Positions 7,536 through 17,255 of a stretch of DNA of 36,297 bases are shown here, in pieces (position 1 is the first letter of the stretch; each line of letters starts with the position of its first letter). Source of the stretch: an uncultured Clostridia bacterium (GTDB lineage Bacteria > Bacillota > Clostridia > TANB77 > CAG-508); the NCBI GenBank assembly GCA_947589645.1, contig CANQCG010000016.1, positions 1 through 36,297 of the forward strand, read 5' to 3'. The translations under genes and the position numbers were made by a program. The notes under the pieces were generated by a model, which did no database searches, had not been told where the DNA came from, and saw only the letters and a program-made list of their open reading frames with translations.

Positions 7536-8348
7536 ATGAAAGAATTGATGGATCAAGAGACATTAAAAAAGTTACACAATACTCAACAAGAAATATTAGA
7601 CGAATTCGTAAAAGTATGTGAAAATAATAATTTACAATATTTTTTAATAGGTGGTACATTACTTGGAGCTGTAAGACATAAAGGGTTTATTCCTTGGGAT
7701 GACGATTTAGATGTAGCAATGACTAGAAAGGAATATAATAAATTTTTAGAGATAGCTGAGAAAGAAATAAGTCCAAAGTACATGATAGATAATATAAATA
7801 CAAATTCTAAATATTATTTAAGTTTCACCAAAATAAGAAACAAAAATACTATTTTTGAACAAGATGTTCAAGTAAAATATGACGGACCAAAAGGTGTATG
7901 GATTGATATATTTCCATTAGATGAAACTAAAAATATAAATAGCAAAATAACTTTTATACAAAAGAAAATTGGAGCAACTCTTGCTAGATTAGTATTGTAT
8001 AAAAATTATGTAATTATGGGGAAACTTAAACCTCTAAAATGGCTAATAGGAAGATTTATATTTTTAAAAAATAAAACAATAATAAATTGGATAGACAAAA
8101 TATACCAATTACAAAATGATAAGCAACAAAACGAATATGTAATTAATTTTCCGTCTGCATATACTATTAAAAGGGAAACAAATGAAAAAATCAATTATTT
8201 CCCAGCAAGTAAAGTAGAATTTGAAGGAAAAATGTATAATGCACCAAAAGATTATGACAAGGTACTTAAAAGAGTGTTTGGTAATTATATGGAATTACCT
8301 CCAGAAGAACAGAGAATTACTCATAACCCAGTAAGACTGGAATTGTAA
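7536..8348 (+). CDS. LicD-family phosphotransferase
   Basis: A 270-residue LicD/fukutin-family protein with the hallmark GGTLLGAVRHKGFIPWDDD (residues 39-57), where the Asp cluster binds metal, and the second conserved block YDGPKGVWIDIFPLDE (about 107-122). Family members move phosphocholine, ribitol phosphate or glycerol phosphate from a CDP-linked donor onto a glycan. It follows the cytidylyltransferase and HAD genes, so it probably places the CDP-activated group on the repeat unit. The Shine-Dalgarno AAGGAGTG lies well placed before ATG 7536. No signal peptide is visible, fitting cytosolic action on lipid-linked repeats. Confidence 0.9.
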   Translation: MKELMDQETLKKLHNTQQEILDEFVKVCENNNLQYFLIGGTLLGAVRHKGFIPWDDDLDVAMTRKEYNKFLEIAEKEISPKYMIDNINTNSKYYLSFTKIRNKNTIFEQDVQVKYDGPKGVWIDIFPLDETKNINSKITFIQKKIGATLARLVLYKNYVIMGKLKPLKWLIGRFIFLKNKTIINWIDKIYQLQNDKQQNEYVINFPSAYTIKRETNEKINYFPASKVEFEGKMYNAPKDYDKVLKRVFGNYMELPPEEQRITHNPVRLEL

Positions 8349-8377
8349 AATATCAGTAGTTTAAAAGTAATATTTTG

Positions 8378-8406
8378 TTGATATTTGAGTTTTTGTATGG
8401 TAAAAT
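8378..8406 (+). promoter_or_regulatory. Internal SigA promoter before the second glycosyltransferase block
   Basis: TTGATA (8378-8383), 17 nt ending TATGG (extended -10 like), TAAAAT (8401-8406), lying in a 104-nt gap after licD. It would let the genes from 8453 onward be expressed independently of the upstream cassette. Confidence 0.65.
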
Positions 8407-8452
8407 ATTTATGCTAAATTTATTATACATCATGAAAAAGGGGACGAAGCTA

Positions 8453-9652
8453 ATGAGAATTTTATTAGTAAATAAATTTTTGTATCCTAAAGGCGGTTCA
8501 GAAACTTATGTAATAAAATTAGGAAAATTCTTAAAAGAGCAAGGGCATGAAGTTCAGTATTTTGGATTAGAGAATGAAAATAATACATTATTTAATGACT
8601 GGAACTTATATGTAAAAAACATAGATTTGCAAAAGAAAAATTTAAAAGCAATATTTAGTTCTTTAAGAATAATTCATTGTCATGAAGCACAAAGGAAAAT
8701 ATATAAATTACTTAATAATTATAAACCAAATTTAATTATAACAAATAACATAGAATACCATCTAACACCATCTATAATTATATCAATAAATAAATATAAG
8801 CAAAAAATAAATAAAAATGCAAAATTATTTTATGTAGCACATGATTATCAGTTAATATGCCCAAGCCATGGGCTATTCGATAGTAATATGATATCATGTG
8901 AGAAATGCTTAAATGGTAATTATTGGAACTGTTACAAAACTAAATGCTTAAAACAATCTAAATTAAAAAGCTTAATTGGAACCATGGATTCATTGTATTG
9001 GCATAAAAGAAAAATATATAAATGTATCGATAAAATAATATGTCCTAGTAATTTTTTAAAAAGAAAATTAGATACGCAAAGTGAATTTAAGGATAAAACA
9101 ATTGTAATACATAATTTCGTCGATAAAAAAGAAATAAAAGAATACACAAAAGAAGATTATATAATATATTTTGGAAAGCTATCAGAGGATAAGGGTGTAA
9201 GGACAATACTAGAAACTGCCAAAACATTAAAAGATATTAAATTTAAATTTGCTGGATATGGTCCATTAGAAGATGATATTTGTAAAATTAAAAATGCGGA
9301 ATTTATTGGATTTAAAAATGAAACAGAGTTGGAAGAAATCATTTCTAAAGCAAGATTAAGCATATGCGCATCAGAAATTTATGAAAACTGTCCATTTTCT
9401 GTTATAGAATCGCAAATGTATGGAACTCCAGTAATAGGTTCAAACATAGGAGGTATACCTGAATTAATTTCAATAGGACAAACTGGTGAAATTTTTGAAC
9501 CTAAAAATATAAAAGATTTAAAAAATAAAATTTTAATGTTATGGAATGATAAAGAAAAATTAAGACAATATTCAGAAAATTGCTTAAAAAAGGAATGTGA
9601 AACTTTAGAAACATATACTAAAAAGCTATTAGAAATTTATGAAAAAAATTGA
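8453..9652 (+). CDS. GT4-type glycosyltransferase
   Basis: A 399-residue GT-B fold glycosyltransferase. Start ATG 8453 is chosen because MRILLVNKFLYPKGGSE is the usual family N-terminus and AAAGGGGACG precedes it; the open frame runs further upstream without a ribosome site. The acceptor domain has a Cys-rich insert (CEKCLNGNYWNCYKTKC, about residues 145-161) seen in some GT4 enzymes. The donor domain has IIYFGKLSEDKGV and the E-x7-E-like block ENCPFSVIESQMYGTPV. It should transfer a sugar to the growing undecaprenyl-linked repeat on the cytosolic face. Donor and acceptor cannot be predicted from the sequence. Confidence 0.85.
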   Translation: MRILLVNKFLYPKGGSETYVIKLGKFLKEQGHEVQYFGLENENNTLFNDWNLYVKNIDLQKKNLKAIFSSLRIIHCHEAQRKIYKLLNNYKPNLIITNNIEYHLTPSIIISINKYKQKINKNAKLFYVAHDYQLICPSHGLFDSNMISCEKCLNGNYWNCYKTKCLKQSKLKSLIGTMDSLYWHKRKIYKCIDKIICPSNFLKRKLDTQSEFKDKTIVIHNFVDKKEIKEYTKEDYIIYFGKLSEDKGVRTILETAKTLKDIKFKFAGYGPLEDDICKIKNAEFIGFKNETELEEIISKARLSICASEIYENCPFSVIESQMYGTPVIGSNIGGIPELISIGQTGEIFEPKNIKDLKNKILMLWNDKEKLRQYSENCLKKECETLETYTKKLLEIYEKN

Positions 9653-9660
9653 GGTAAAAG

Positions 9661-10839
9661 ATGAAAATAATAGAGGTTGGAACAGGGTATACATCAATCC
9701 CTGCTAGTATGGGTGCAGCTACAGAAATTGTTGTAGAGGAACTATCAAAAGTATTTGAAAAAGATAATATTAATTATGAAATTTTTGATATTAAAGATGA
9801 AAACAGAATAAAAACTAATTTAAAAATAAAAGAAGTTAATGTTCCTAAAATATTTAGAAAAAAAGATACTACATTAGGAATAATGCACAAGTTAAAAAGA
9901 GTTGTTTATTCATTAAGCTTGGCAAAAGCATTGAGAAATGAAATAAAAAGTTCTATTGAAGAAATATCAATACATTTTCATAATCAATATAATATGTTTT
10001 TCTTTTTAAAGACAACATCAAAAAAGCTAAGACAAAAAGTTAAAATATATTATACAGTTCATAGTTATATTTGGAGTAATACATGGGAAGATATACAATC
10101 AACTATTAGAAAAAAATATTTTCAAGAAGTGTACTCTGTACGAAATGCTGATAAAATATTTGTGTTAAATAAAACAACAATAAAACATTTTGTAGAACAC
10201 TTAAATATAAATAGTGAAAAAATAGTTTTAATCGATAATGGAGTAAATATAGATATATATAAACCGCAATATGAAAAAAACGATAAGATAACATTTTTTC
10301 ATTCTGGTTCTGTATGTGATCGAAAAAATCAAATGGAATGTGTACAAAGATTATCGAATTACATGAAAAATGATAAAAATATAGAATTTTTATATGCAGG
10401 AGGAATTATAGAACAAGAATACAAGCAATGCATAGATAATTTTGTAAACGAAAATGGATTACAACAGCAAGTAACATATCTTGGAGAATTGAGCCCAGGA
10501 GAAGAGATTGGAAAATATTATAGAAATAGTAAAGCTTTTATTTTTCCTTCTAAACAAGAATCATTTGGAATGGTAATCTTAGAAGCGATGGCGTCTGGAT
10601 TACCTGTTATAATGAATAATAAATCAATATTAGACATACTTGGAAAGTTGAAAGATGTTATATTATTTTATGAAGACCAAAAATCTTTTAATGATATAAT
10701 AGAAAATAAAATTTTAAATGAGACTGAAAGAATGAAAATAGCTACACTTTCAAGACAAATCGTTGAACAGGAATATAGCTGGGATACTGTAGCACATAGA
10801 TATGAAATAGAAATGAGCAAAATGATAAAAGAATACTAA
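9661..10839 (+). CDS. GT4-type glycosyltransferase
   Basis: A 392-residue GT4-like glycosyltransferase beginning 9 nt after the preceding gene, with GAGGTAAAAG as ribosome site. The N-terminal glycine-rich stretch (VGTGYTSIPASMG) and HNQYNMFF belong to the acceptor domain. The C-terminal domain shows LIDNGVN, FHSGSVCDRKN and the signature FIFPSKQESFGMVILEAMAS (about residues 296-315), with the two conserved Glu. The enzyme is soluble and probably cytosolic. It belongs to the same transcript as its neighbour. Confidence 0.85.
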   Translation: MKIIEVGTGYTSIPASMGAATEIVVEELSKVFEKDNINYEIFDIKDENRIKTNLKIKEVNVPKIFRKKDTTLGIMHKLKRVVYSLSLAKALRNEIKSSIEEISIHFHNQYNMFFFLKTTSKKLRQKVKIYYTVHSYIWSNTWEDIQSTIRKKYFQEVYSVRNADKIFVLNKTTIKHFVEHLNINSEKIVLIDNGVNIDIYKPQYEKNDKITFFHSGSVCDRKNQMECVQRLSNYMKNDKNIEFLYAGGIIEQEYKQCIDNFVNENGLQQQVTYLGELSPGEEIGKYYRNSKAFIFPSKQESFGMVILEAMASGLPVIMNNKSILDILGKLKDVILFYEDQKSFNDIIENKILNETERMKIATLSRQIVEQEYSWDTVAHRYEIEMSKMIKEY

Positions 10840-10864
10840 ATGTATTACCTAAGTAAAAAATATT

Positions 10865-10893
10865 TTGATACACAAACTTTCAAAATATATAAT
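10865..10893 (+). promoter_or_regulatory. Internal SigA promoter before the acyltransferase at 10914
   Basis: TTGATA (10865-10870), exactly 17 nt, TATAAT (10888-10893), about 20 nt before the start codon. It implies a very short leader and separate expression of the acyltransferase and radical SAM pair. Confidence 0.7.
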
Positions 10894-10913
10894 TAAATTG
10901 AAGGATAAAGAAT

Positions 10914-11990
10914 ATGGAAAATATAATTAAATCAGAAGTGGTAAATAATAAAAATAATAATGAAATATGTAATGAAGATAGAATTTTGTGGGTAGATTAT
11001 GTAAAGGCATTTGCATGTTTCTTAGTTGTTTTGGGACATCTTATTCAATCGCTTCAAGCGGCTAATATAGATAATTATATATCAATTACAACGTTTATAA
11101 ATTGGTTTATATATTTGTTTCATATGCCATTATTTATGTGTATGAGTGGTTTTTTATATTGTAAAACTAAAAAAGAATTTACGTGGGAATATTATAAGAA
11201 ATTTGAAATAAAAAAGATAATAAATTTATTAGTACCTTATGTAACATTTTATTTATTATTTATTACTATTAATATGATATTTTCAAGTAGTGTAAACAAT
11301 GCAAGAGGAATAAAAGATATATTAGGTATATTCAATAATCCAATTGCACCATACTGGTTTTTGTATGCATTACTATCTATTTTTTTAGTAGTACCATTGT
11401 TAGAAAAAATATTTAGTAATAAAATGCTATTTGTGATATTCATTATTTTAAAATTAATAAGCATTTTTATTAAAACGCCAATATATGCCATTAATTCAAT
11501 TATGTCTTATGGAGTATACTTCTATTTAGGGATATTTATATCAAAAGATAATAAAAAACTAGATATGAAAAATGGCATTATTAATTTTATATTAGTAATT
11601 CTATATTTATCAATAGCTTTAGTTACATACAAATTTAAGCAAAATAATTATCTTAAAGCATTATTAGCTTTTGCGGGTATTTATATATGTGTCAATATTT
11701 TTAAAACAATAAAAAAGTCAAGAGTTTTAGACACATTTAAAAGGTATACTTTTCAAATATTTTTATTACATACAATATTTGCAGCAGGTATTAGAATTGT
11801 ATTATTAAAACTAGGAATAATTAATTATTGGATTCACTTTATTTTAGGGTTGCTATTTAGTATATACATTCCAGTAATAGTTTCAAAGATTAGCGAAAAA
11901 ATAGTTTACACACAATTTTTCTTTTATCCATTAAAAACAGCAGAGAAATTAAAAGAAAGGAAAACAAAAAATGAGAGTGAAAAAGCTTAA
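10914..11990 (+). CDS. Acyltransferase-3 family membrane protein (probable O-acetyltransferase)
   Basis: A 358-residue polytopic protein with about ten hydrophobic helices. A charged, Asn-rich cytosolic leader (about 25 residues, no simple repeat) precedes the first helix YVKAFACFLVVLGHLI with its conserved His, followed by MPLFMCMSGFLY and a FLLHTIF segment near the end, as in the OafA/acyltransferase-3 family. Such enzymes move acetyl or succinyl groups onto surface glycans. It overlaps the radical SAM gene by 20 nt, so the two are probably translationally coupled. Unlike the other three family members here, it has no homopolymer or dinucleotide tract of note. Confidence 0.85.
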   Translation: MENIIKSEVVNNKNNNEICNEDRILWVDYVKAFACFLVVLGHLIQSLQAANIDNYISITTFINWFIYLFHMPLFMCMSGFLYCKTKKEFTWEYYKKFEIKKIINLLVPYVTFYLLFITINMIFSSSVNNARGIKDILGIFNNPIAPYWFLYALLSIFLVVPLLEKIFSNKMLFVIFIILKLISIFIKTPIYAINSIMSYGVYFYLGIFISKDNKKLDMKNGIINFILVILYLSIALVTYKFKQNNYLKALLAFAGIYICVNIFKTIKKSRVLDTFKRYTFQIFLLHTIFAAGIRIVLLKLGIINYWIHFILGLLFSIYIPVIVSKISEKIVYTQFFFYPLKTAEKLKERKTKNESEKA

Positions 11991-13089
11991 TGGAACAGTT
12001 ATAGTTACATATCGTTGCAATGCAAGATGCACTATGTGTAATAGATATAAAGCACCATCAAAACCAGAAGAAGAAATAACTATAGAAACAATAAAAAAAT
12101 TGCCAAAGATGTATTTTACAAATATAACTGGTGGGGAGCCTTTTATTAGAGAAGACTTACCAGATATAGTTAGAGAATTATACAAAAAATCTGATAGAAT
12201 AGTAATTTCTACAAATGGTTTTTTCACAGATAGAATAATAAAATTATGTCAAGAATTTCCAAATGTTGGTATTAGAATTTCAATAGAAGGCTTAGAAGAA
12301 ACTAATAATTCAATTAGAGGATTAAAAGATGGATATAACAAAGGATATTCAACACTAAAAAAATTAGTAGAAATGAAACATCCGGATGTTGGATTTGGAA
12401 TGACGGTTCAAGATGCAAATGCAAAAGATTTAGTTGCATTATATGAAAAATCTAATGAGCTAAATATGGAATTTGCAACAGCTTCATTACACAATAGTTT
12501 TTATTTCGTAGAAGCCAAAAATATAATAAAAGATAGAATGATGGTAGCAAAAGAATTTGAAAGATTAATAAATAGATTATTAGAATCAAATTCACCTAAA
12601 AAATGGTTTAGAGCATATTTTAACCATGGATTAATAAACTATATATTTTCTCAAAAAAGATTATTACCATGTGATATGGCTTTTGATACATTTTTCATAG
12701 ATCCATATGGCGATGTAATGCCATGTAATGGAACCAAAGAGAAACAGGTTATGGGTAACTTAAATACTCAAAGCTGGGATGAACTATGGAATTCAAAACA
12801 AGCAGAAGAAGTCCGTAATACAGTTAAACATTGTACTAGACAATGTTGGATGATAGGCTCAGTTAGTCCTGCAATGCATAAGTACATTTGGAAACCAGCA
12901 TGGTGGGTAATAAAGCATAAGTTTTTAAGATTCTTTAAAAAACAAAAATATTCTATGTTCGAAAATAAGATTGTAAGAGATTTTAGAGATGGAAAAGTTA
13001 CAAAAGAACAACTAGATAAATGTTCTACTTGTGATATAAGTTCTAATCCTAATAATGGACTGCTTGAAAATTCCGAAGATAAACATTAA
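11971..13089 (+). CDS. Radical SAM / SPASM domain enzyme of the polysaccharide locus
   Basis: A 372-residue radical SAM enzyme. The CxxxCxxC cluster motif is in TYRCNARCTMCNRYK (residues 10-24), followed by the GGEP SAM-binding motif (about 52-55). The C-terminal half has an auxiliary-cluster SPASM-like region with Cys in LPCDMAFDTFFIDPYGDVM, PCNG and HCTRQCW, and a later CSTCD near residue 355. ATG 11971 lies inside the acyltransferase gene after AAAGGAAAAC. Enzymes of this type modify peptides or carry out radical sugar chemistry such as dehydrogenation, epimerisation or deamination. In this setting a sugar or glycolipid substrate is likely, but the reaction cannot be told from sequence. 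Confidence 0.85.
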   Translation: MRVKKLNGTVIVTYRCNARCTMCNRYKAPSKPEEEITIETIKKLPKMYFTNITGGEPFIREDLPDIVRELYKKSDRIVISTNGFFTDRIIKLCQEFPNVGIRISIEGLEETNNSIRGLKDGYNKGYSTLKKLVEMKHPDVGFGMTVQDANAKDLVALYEKSNELNMEFATASLHNSFYFVEAKNIIKDRMMVAKEFERLINRLLESNSPKKWFRAYFNHGLINYIFSQKRLLPCDMAFDTFFIDPYGDVMPCNGTKEKQVMGNLNTQSWDELWNSKQAEEVRNTVKHCTRQCWMIGSVSPAMHKYIWKPAWWVIKHKFLRFFKKQKYSMFENKIVRDFRDGKVTKEQLDKCSTCDISSNPNNGLLENSEDKH

Positions 13090-13147
13090 ATAATGGAAGT
13101 ATATTGAAAAATAAACATTGTATCAATAAAAGGAAGGATTAATATAG

Positions 13148-14318
13148 ATGAAAATTCTAATTGTAAGAACAATAGCACTTGAATATGATCATAAAGTAAA
13201 AACTTATAATACACAGGGGATAGGTTTAGCTACAGAATTATCAAGGCTTGGACATGAATGCGCTTTAGTATATTATGCAAAAAAAGGGAAACGGCTTTAC
13301 AGAAACTGTAGAATCTGATGGTTTTAAAATTAAAGTATATCATATTGAGGGAAAAAATTTTATTGGAAATGCAATTTATAATAAAGAACTCTATAATATT
13401 TGCGAACAATATGATATTATTCAATCATCCGACTATGACCAAATTGCAAGTTGGAATATATACAGAAAATTCCCAGAAAAAACAATAATTTATCATGGAC
13501 CATATAAATCAAAATACACAAAAAAATATAATATAAGAAGTAAAATTTTTGATATATTTTTTTTACATAGATATAATTATAAAAAAGCTCATATTATTAC
13601 GAAAAGTAAATTGGCTGAAGGTTATTTGAGAAAAAAAGGATTTAAAAATATAACAACTGCAGGAGTTGGTCTAAATCCTTATTATTTAGAGCAGAATGTA
13701 GAAATAATACCAGAAAAAATATCAAATTTGCAAAAGCATAAGGGAAAAAATAAATATATATTATATGTAGGAGCCATTTCTAAAAGAAAAAATTTTAAAT
13801 TTATGTTACAAATTATGAATGAAATAGTGAATGTAAGAAATATGAAAGATTATAAACTAATAGTAGTGGGGAACAAAATACATAAAGAGCAAAAATATTA
13901 TGACGACTGTTTTAAGTTCATTAATGAAAATAATTTAAAAGAAAATATAATAAATTTACAAACAGTAGAACAAAAATATTTAAAATACATTTATGGTTGT
14001 AGTGACATTTATGCTTTACCAACACAATATGATATTTTTGGAATGGTATATTTAGAGGCAATGTATTTTGGGGTACCAATAATAACAACTTTTTGTGGAG
14101 GATCTTCTTTATTGATAAAGGAAAATGAAAATGGTTTTATAAGAAACTTAAATGATTATAAAGAATGGGCTAATGTTATAATAAATATAACTAATGATAG
14201 TGTAAAAATGTCTGAAATAGCAAATAAATCGAAAAAAGAAATTAATGAAAATTATTTATGGTCAAAAGTTGCTTTGAAATTTGAAAACAATTATAAAAAA
14301 ATACTAAATAAAAAATAA
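13148..14318 (+). pseudogene. GT4-type glycosyltransferase, frameshifted in an A7 tract
   Basis: A GT4 gene whose proper start is ATG 13148 (after AAGGAAGG), encoding MKILIVRTIALEY and continuing through GLATELSRLGHECALVYYAKKG. As written, this frame reaches TGA 13316-13318 after 56 codons. The remainder (from about 13279 to 14318) is open in another frame and contains ILYVGAISKRKNFK and the GT4 block PTQYDIFGMVYLEAMYFG. Removing one A from A7 (13279-13285) restores an uninterrupted protein of about 389 residues across KKGNGFTETVESDG. The interruption is therefore one extra A: a homopolymer switch in the OFF state, a recent mutation, or a read error. Confidence 0.85.
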
Positions 14319-14424
14319 CAATTACTGGAAATTTTAAAATATAAAAATATTTAGATTTTCTAAGCTATTTGTCGAAAATGTAAATTATAAGGAAACAATC
14401 TTTACAAATGGAGAAATTATAAAA

Positions 14425-15702
14425 ATGAAGTATAAAAAATTTCAAAATTTTGATACTATGCAACAAGAAGACAACGATATAATACAAATAAATAATATAC
14501 AAAACAATAATGAAAACATTAAAGAAAAAAAGCTTACAAAAATTCAATTATTATATATAATATTAATTTATTTATTAATTTTTCAAAATGTTTTGCAAAA
14601 TTATATAGTAATATTAAGATATCTTGACGAGTCATTTACTATAATAGGAATTGGTGTGGGCTTAATAAGTCTGGCTAAAAATAATTTTAAATTAAAAAAG
14701 GAAGATTTTTTAATAATCCTATGTTTAAGTATTATAACTTTTATTGGATTTTATTCAATATTTAAATATCAATATCAAACATTAAAATATGCATTAATTG
14801 ATTGGGTATTAATAATAAAATTTTTTGCAACATATTGTTTTAGCCAAGTAATATTTAAAAATATTTATAAAGACAACAATAGTTCAAATATTGAAATTCA
14901 TATAAAAATTATGACAGTAATTTTATTTGTATTAACAATTTTGAATTATATATTTGACTTATATGAAGAAGCAACTAGATATGGCATAAAAGCAAATAAA
15001 CTTTTTTTTGGACACCAAACTAATTTAGCAGCATCATGTATGACCATACTTGCTAATAATATAGTATTTTCAAAAAAAATAAATAGTGTTTATAATTATA
15101 TGATAATGTTGGTATTAGTATCAACAATAAGGCTTAAAGCTATTGGAGCTGCTATTGCAAGTATAGTAATAATAATATATGTAGTAAAAAATAATAAAAA
15201 AATAACTTTTTCCAAATTAGGAATAATTGCTATAATTTGTATAGCAATAGCATATAACCAAATATCAAGTTATTTTATAAATACTGATGGATCAGCAAGA
15301 AAAGTTTTAACAACAACATCTATACAGATTGCAAAAGATTATTTCCCTATTGGAACTGGTTTTGGAACGTATGGTTCATTTAGTTCTTCAGTGAATTATT
15401 CACCAGTATATTTAGTATATGGGCTAAATAAAATTCAAGGGTTAGGAACAACTGGAGGATTTATTATAGATACATTTTGGCCAATGATAATAGGACAATT
15501 CGGATATGTGGGTACTGTATGTTATATTATATGTTTATTATTAATATTCAAAAAAATACAAAAAGGATATAGTGGAGAAAACAAAAAAATATATATTGCA
15601 CAATTAATATGTTTTTCGTATTTACTAATATCAAGCACATCAGAGGCAGCTTTTACAAATTCGTTAGCAATACCATTGACATTAATATTGGGCATGCATT
15701 AG
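14425..15702 (+). CDS. Wzy-like polysaccharide polymerase (O-antigen ligase/polymerase type)
   Basis: A 425-residue polytopic membrane protein with roughly 11-12 hydrophobic segments after a hydrophilic, Asn/Gln-rich N-terminal tail of about 40 residues. The large loop containing GTGFGTYGSFSSSV (around residues 310-325) resembles the periplasmic loop of Wzy and O-antigen ligase proteins. It lies directly before the Wzx flippase, as usual in Wzx/Wzy loci, and so probably joins repeat units on the outer face of the membrane. Sequence identity within this family is low, so the call depends on topology and context. Confidence 0.75.
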   Translation: MKYKKFQNFDTMQQEDNDIIQINNIQNNNENIKEKKLTKIQLLYIILIYLLIFQNVLQNYIVILRYLDESFTIIGIGVGLISLAKNNFKLKKEDFLIILCLSIITFIGFYSIFKYQYQTLKYALIDWVLIIKFFATYCFSQVIFKNIYKDNNSSNIEIHIKIMTVILFVLTILNYIFDLYEEATRYGIKANKLFFGHQTNLAASCMTILANNIVFSKKINSVYNYMIMLVLVSTIRLKAIGAAIASIVIIIYVVKNNKKITFSKLGIIAIICIAIAYNQISSYFINTDGSARKVLTTTSIQIAKDYFPIGTGFGTYGSFSSSVNYSPVYLVYGLNKIQGLGTTGGFIIDTFWPMIIGQFGYVGTVCYIICLLLIFKKIQKGYSGENKKIYIAQLICFSYLLISSTSEAAFTNSLAIPLTLILGMH

Positions 15703-15743
15703 TATAGTTAAAAATAATAATAAAGATAGAAAGAAAGATAAAA

Positions 15744-17213
15744 ATGAAAAAAAGCAGCGTAAAGAAAAATTTTGCATATCAATTTATATATCAAATGTTA
15801 ATTTCAATTTTACCATTTGTAACATCACCTTATATCTCAAGAGTATTAGGTGCAGATAATATTGGTATATATTCTTATGTTTATTCGGTAATAACTATTT
15901 TTATAGTAGTTGCTAATTTGGGAATTAGTAATTATGGAAATAGGATAATAGCTAAATCAAGAGATGATAAAGATAAACTTTCAAAAAATTTTACAGAACT
16001 ATTTGTATTACATTTAATATTAAGTGCAATGATGTTGAGCGTTTATATAGCATATATTCTTATTTTTGATTTAGATAATAAACTTATATTTATAATTCAA
16101 ATCTTGTTCTTAATTGCAAATTCTATTGACATAAGTTGGCTCTTTTTTGGCTTAGAGCAATTTAAATTAACGGTAACAAGGAATGCATTAGTAAAAATAT
16201 TGGCAGTAATTTTGATTTTTTTAGTAGTAAAAAGTAGAAATGATTTGTGGAAATATACTTTAATTATGTCAACTGCGACTCTGCTAAGCCAAATAACCTT
16301 ATGGGGATTTTTTAAAAAATATACATCATTTTGTAAAATTAAATTGTCCAACATTTTAATACATATGAAGCCTATGCTTGTACTATTTGCAGCAGCTATT
16401 GCTGTTACAATTTTTAATTATATAGATAAAGTGATGTTAGGAAGCATGAGTTCAATGCAACAATTAGGCTTTTATGAAAATGCACATAAAATAATAGAAT
16501 TTCCAACAGGATTTATTACTGCTATTGGTGCAGTGCTATTGCCTAAAATAGCCAATTTATTATCAAAAAAAGATGAAAAACAAGTAAAAAGATATATTGG
16601 ATTGTCTATGCAATTTTCTATGTTAGCAGCATCAGCAATTTTTTTTGGAGTATCAGCAGTTGCAAAAGAATTTTCTTATTTATTTTGGGGAAAAGAATTT
16701 ATTACAAGTGGTGTAATTATACAATACTTATCAGTATGTATTATTCTTATGTCTTGGAATAGTGTTATAAGAACACAATATTTAATACCTAATGAGAAGG
16801 ATAAATCATATTTATTAGCAGTTTCGATGAGTGCTATTATTAATGTTATTATTAATTATTTATTGATTCCTAAATATGGAGCAGTTGGAGCGGCTATTGG
16901 TACAATTTGCTCATATTTGATGATATTTTTAATGCAAAATGTTTCAGTATATAAAGAATTACCACTTTTATATTATGCAAAAAAAGTAATTCCGTATTTT
17001 ATTATAGGATTTATAATGAATTCAATTATAAGAATAATAAACAATTATACAAGTTATTCAATAATGTTTTTAATATTAAAAATATTATTAGGAGCTATTG
17101 TATTTATAAGTTTATTAATACTGTATGCAATAATTTTTAGAGATGAATTTATTGTCGAAAATTTAAAAAAGATAAAAAGTAGTATTGAACTCAAAATAAA
17201 AAAAGTAAAATAG
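15744..17213 (+). CDS. Wzx flippase (MOP superfamily polysaccharide exporter)
   Basis: A 489-residue protein with about 14 membrane helices, matching Wzx length. The N-terminus (FAYQFIYQMLISILPFVTSP, residues 10-29) and the SRVLGADNIGIYSY segment are typical of polysaccharide transporters of the MOP superfamily. It would flip the undecaprenyl-diphosphate-linked repeat unit across the membrane for polymerisation by the adjacent Wzy. It starts 41 nt after wzy, with AAAGATAG-like purine-rich sequence before ATG 15744. Confidence 0.9.
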   Translation: MKKSSVKKNFAYQFIYQMLISILPFVTSPYISRVLGADNIGIYSYVYSVITIFIVVANLGISNYGNRIIAKSRDDKDKLSKNFTELFVLHLILSAMMLSVYIAYILIFDLDNKLIFIIQILFLIANSIDISWLFFGLEQFKLTVTRNALVKILAVILIFLVVKSRNDLWKYTLIMSTATLLSQITLWGFFKKYTSFCKIKLSNILIHMKPMLVLFAAAIAVTIFNYIDKVMLGSMSSMQQLGFYENAHKIIEFPTGFITAIGAVLLPKIANLLSKKDEKQVKRYIGLSMQFSMLAASAIFFGVSAVAKEFSYLFWGKEFITSGVIIQYLSVCIILMSWNSVIRTQYLIPNEKDKSYLLAVSMSAIINVIINYLLIPKYGAVGAAIGTICSYLMIFLMQNVSVYKELPLLYYAKKVIPYFIIGFIMNSIIRIINNYTSYSIMFLILKILLGAIVFISLLILYAIIFRDEFIVENLKKIKSSIELKIKKVK

Positions 17214-17255
17214 TTCAAATAAAATAGTATAATATGTATTTGGAGGAAAATAAAA

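Noticed and set aside
7536..8348. Choline decoration locus (lic1 type)
   Set aside because: There are no choline kinase or choline transporter genes, and the adjacent dehydrogenase and HAD genes fit a polyol phosphate better.
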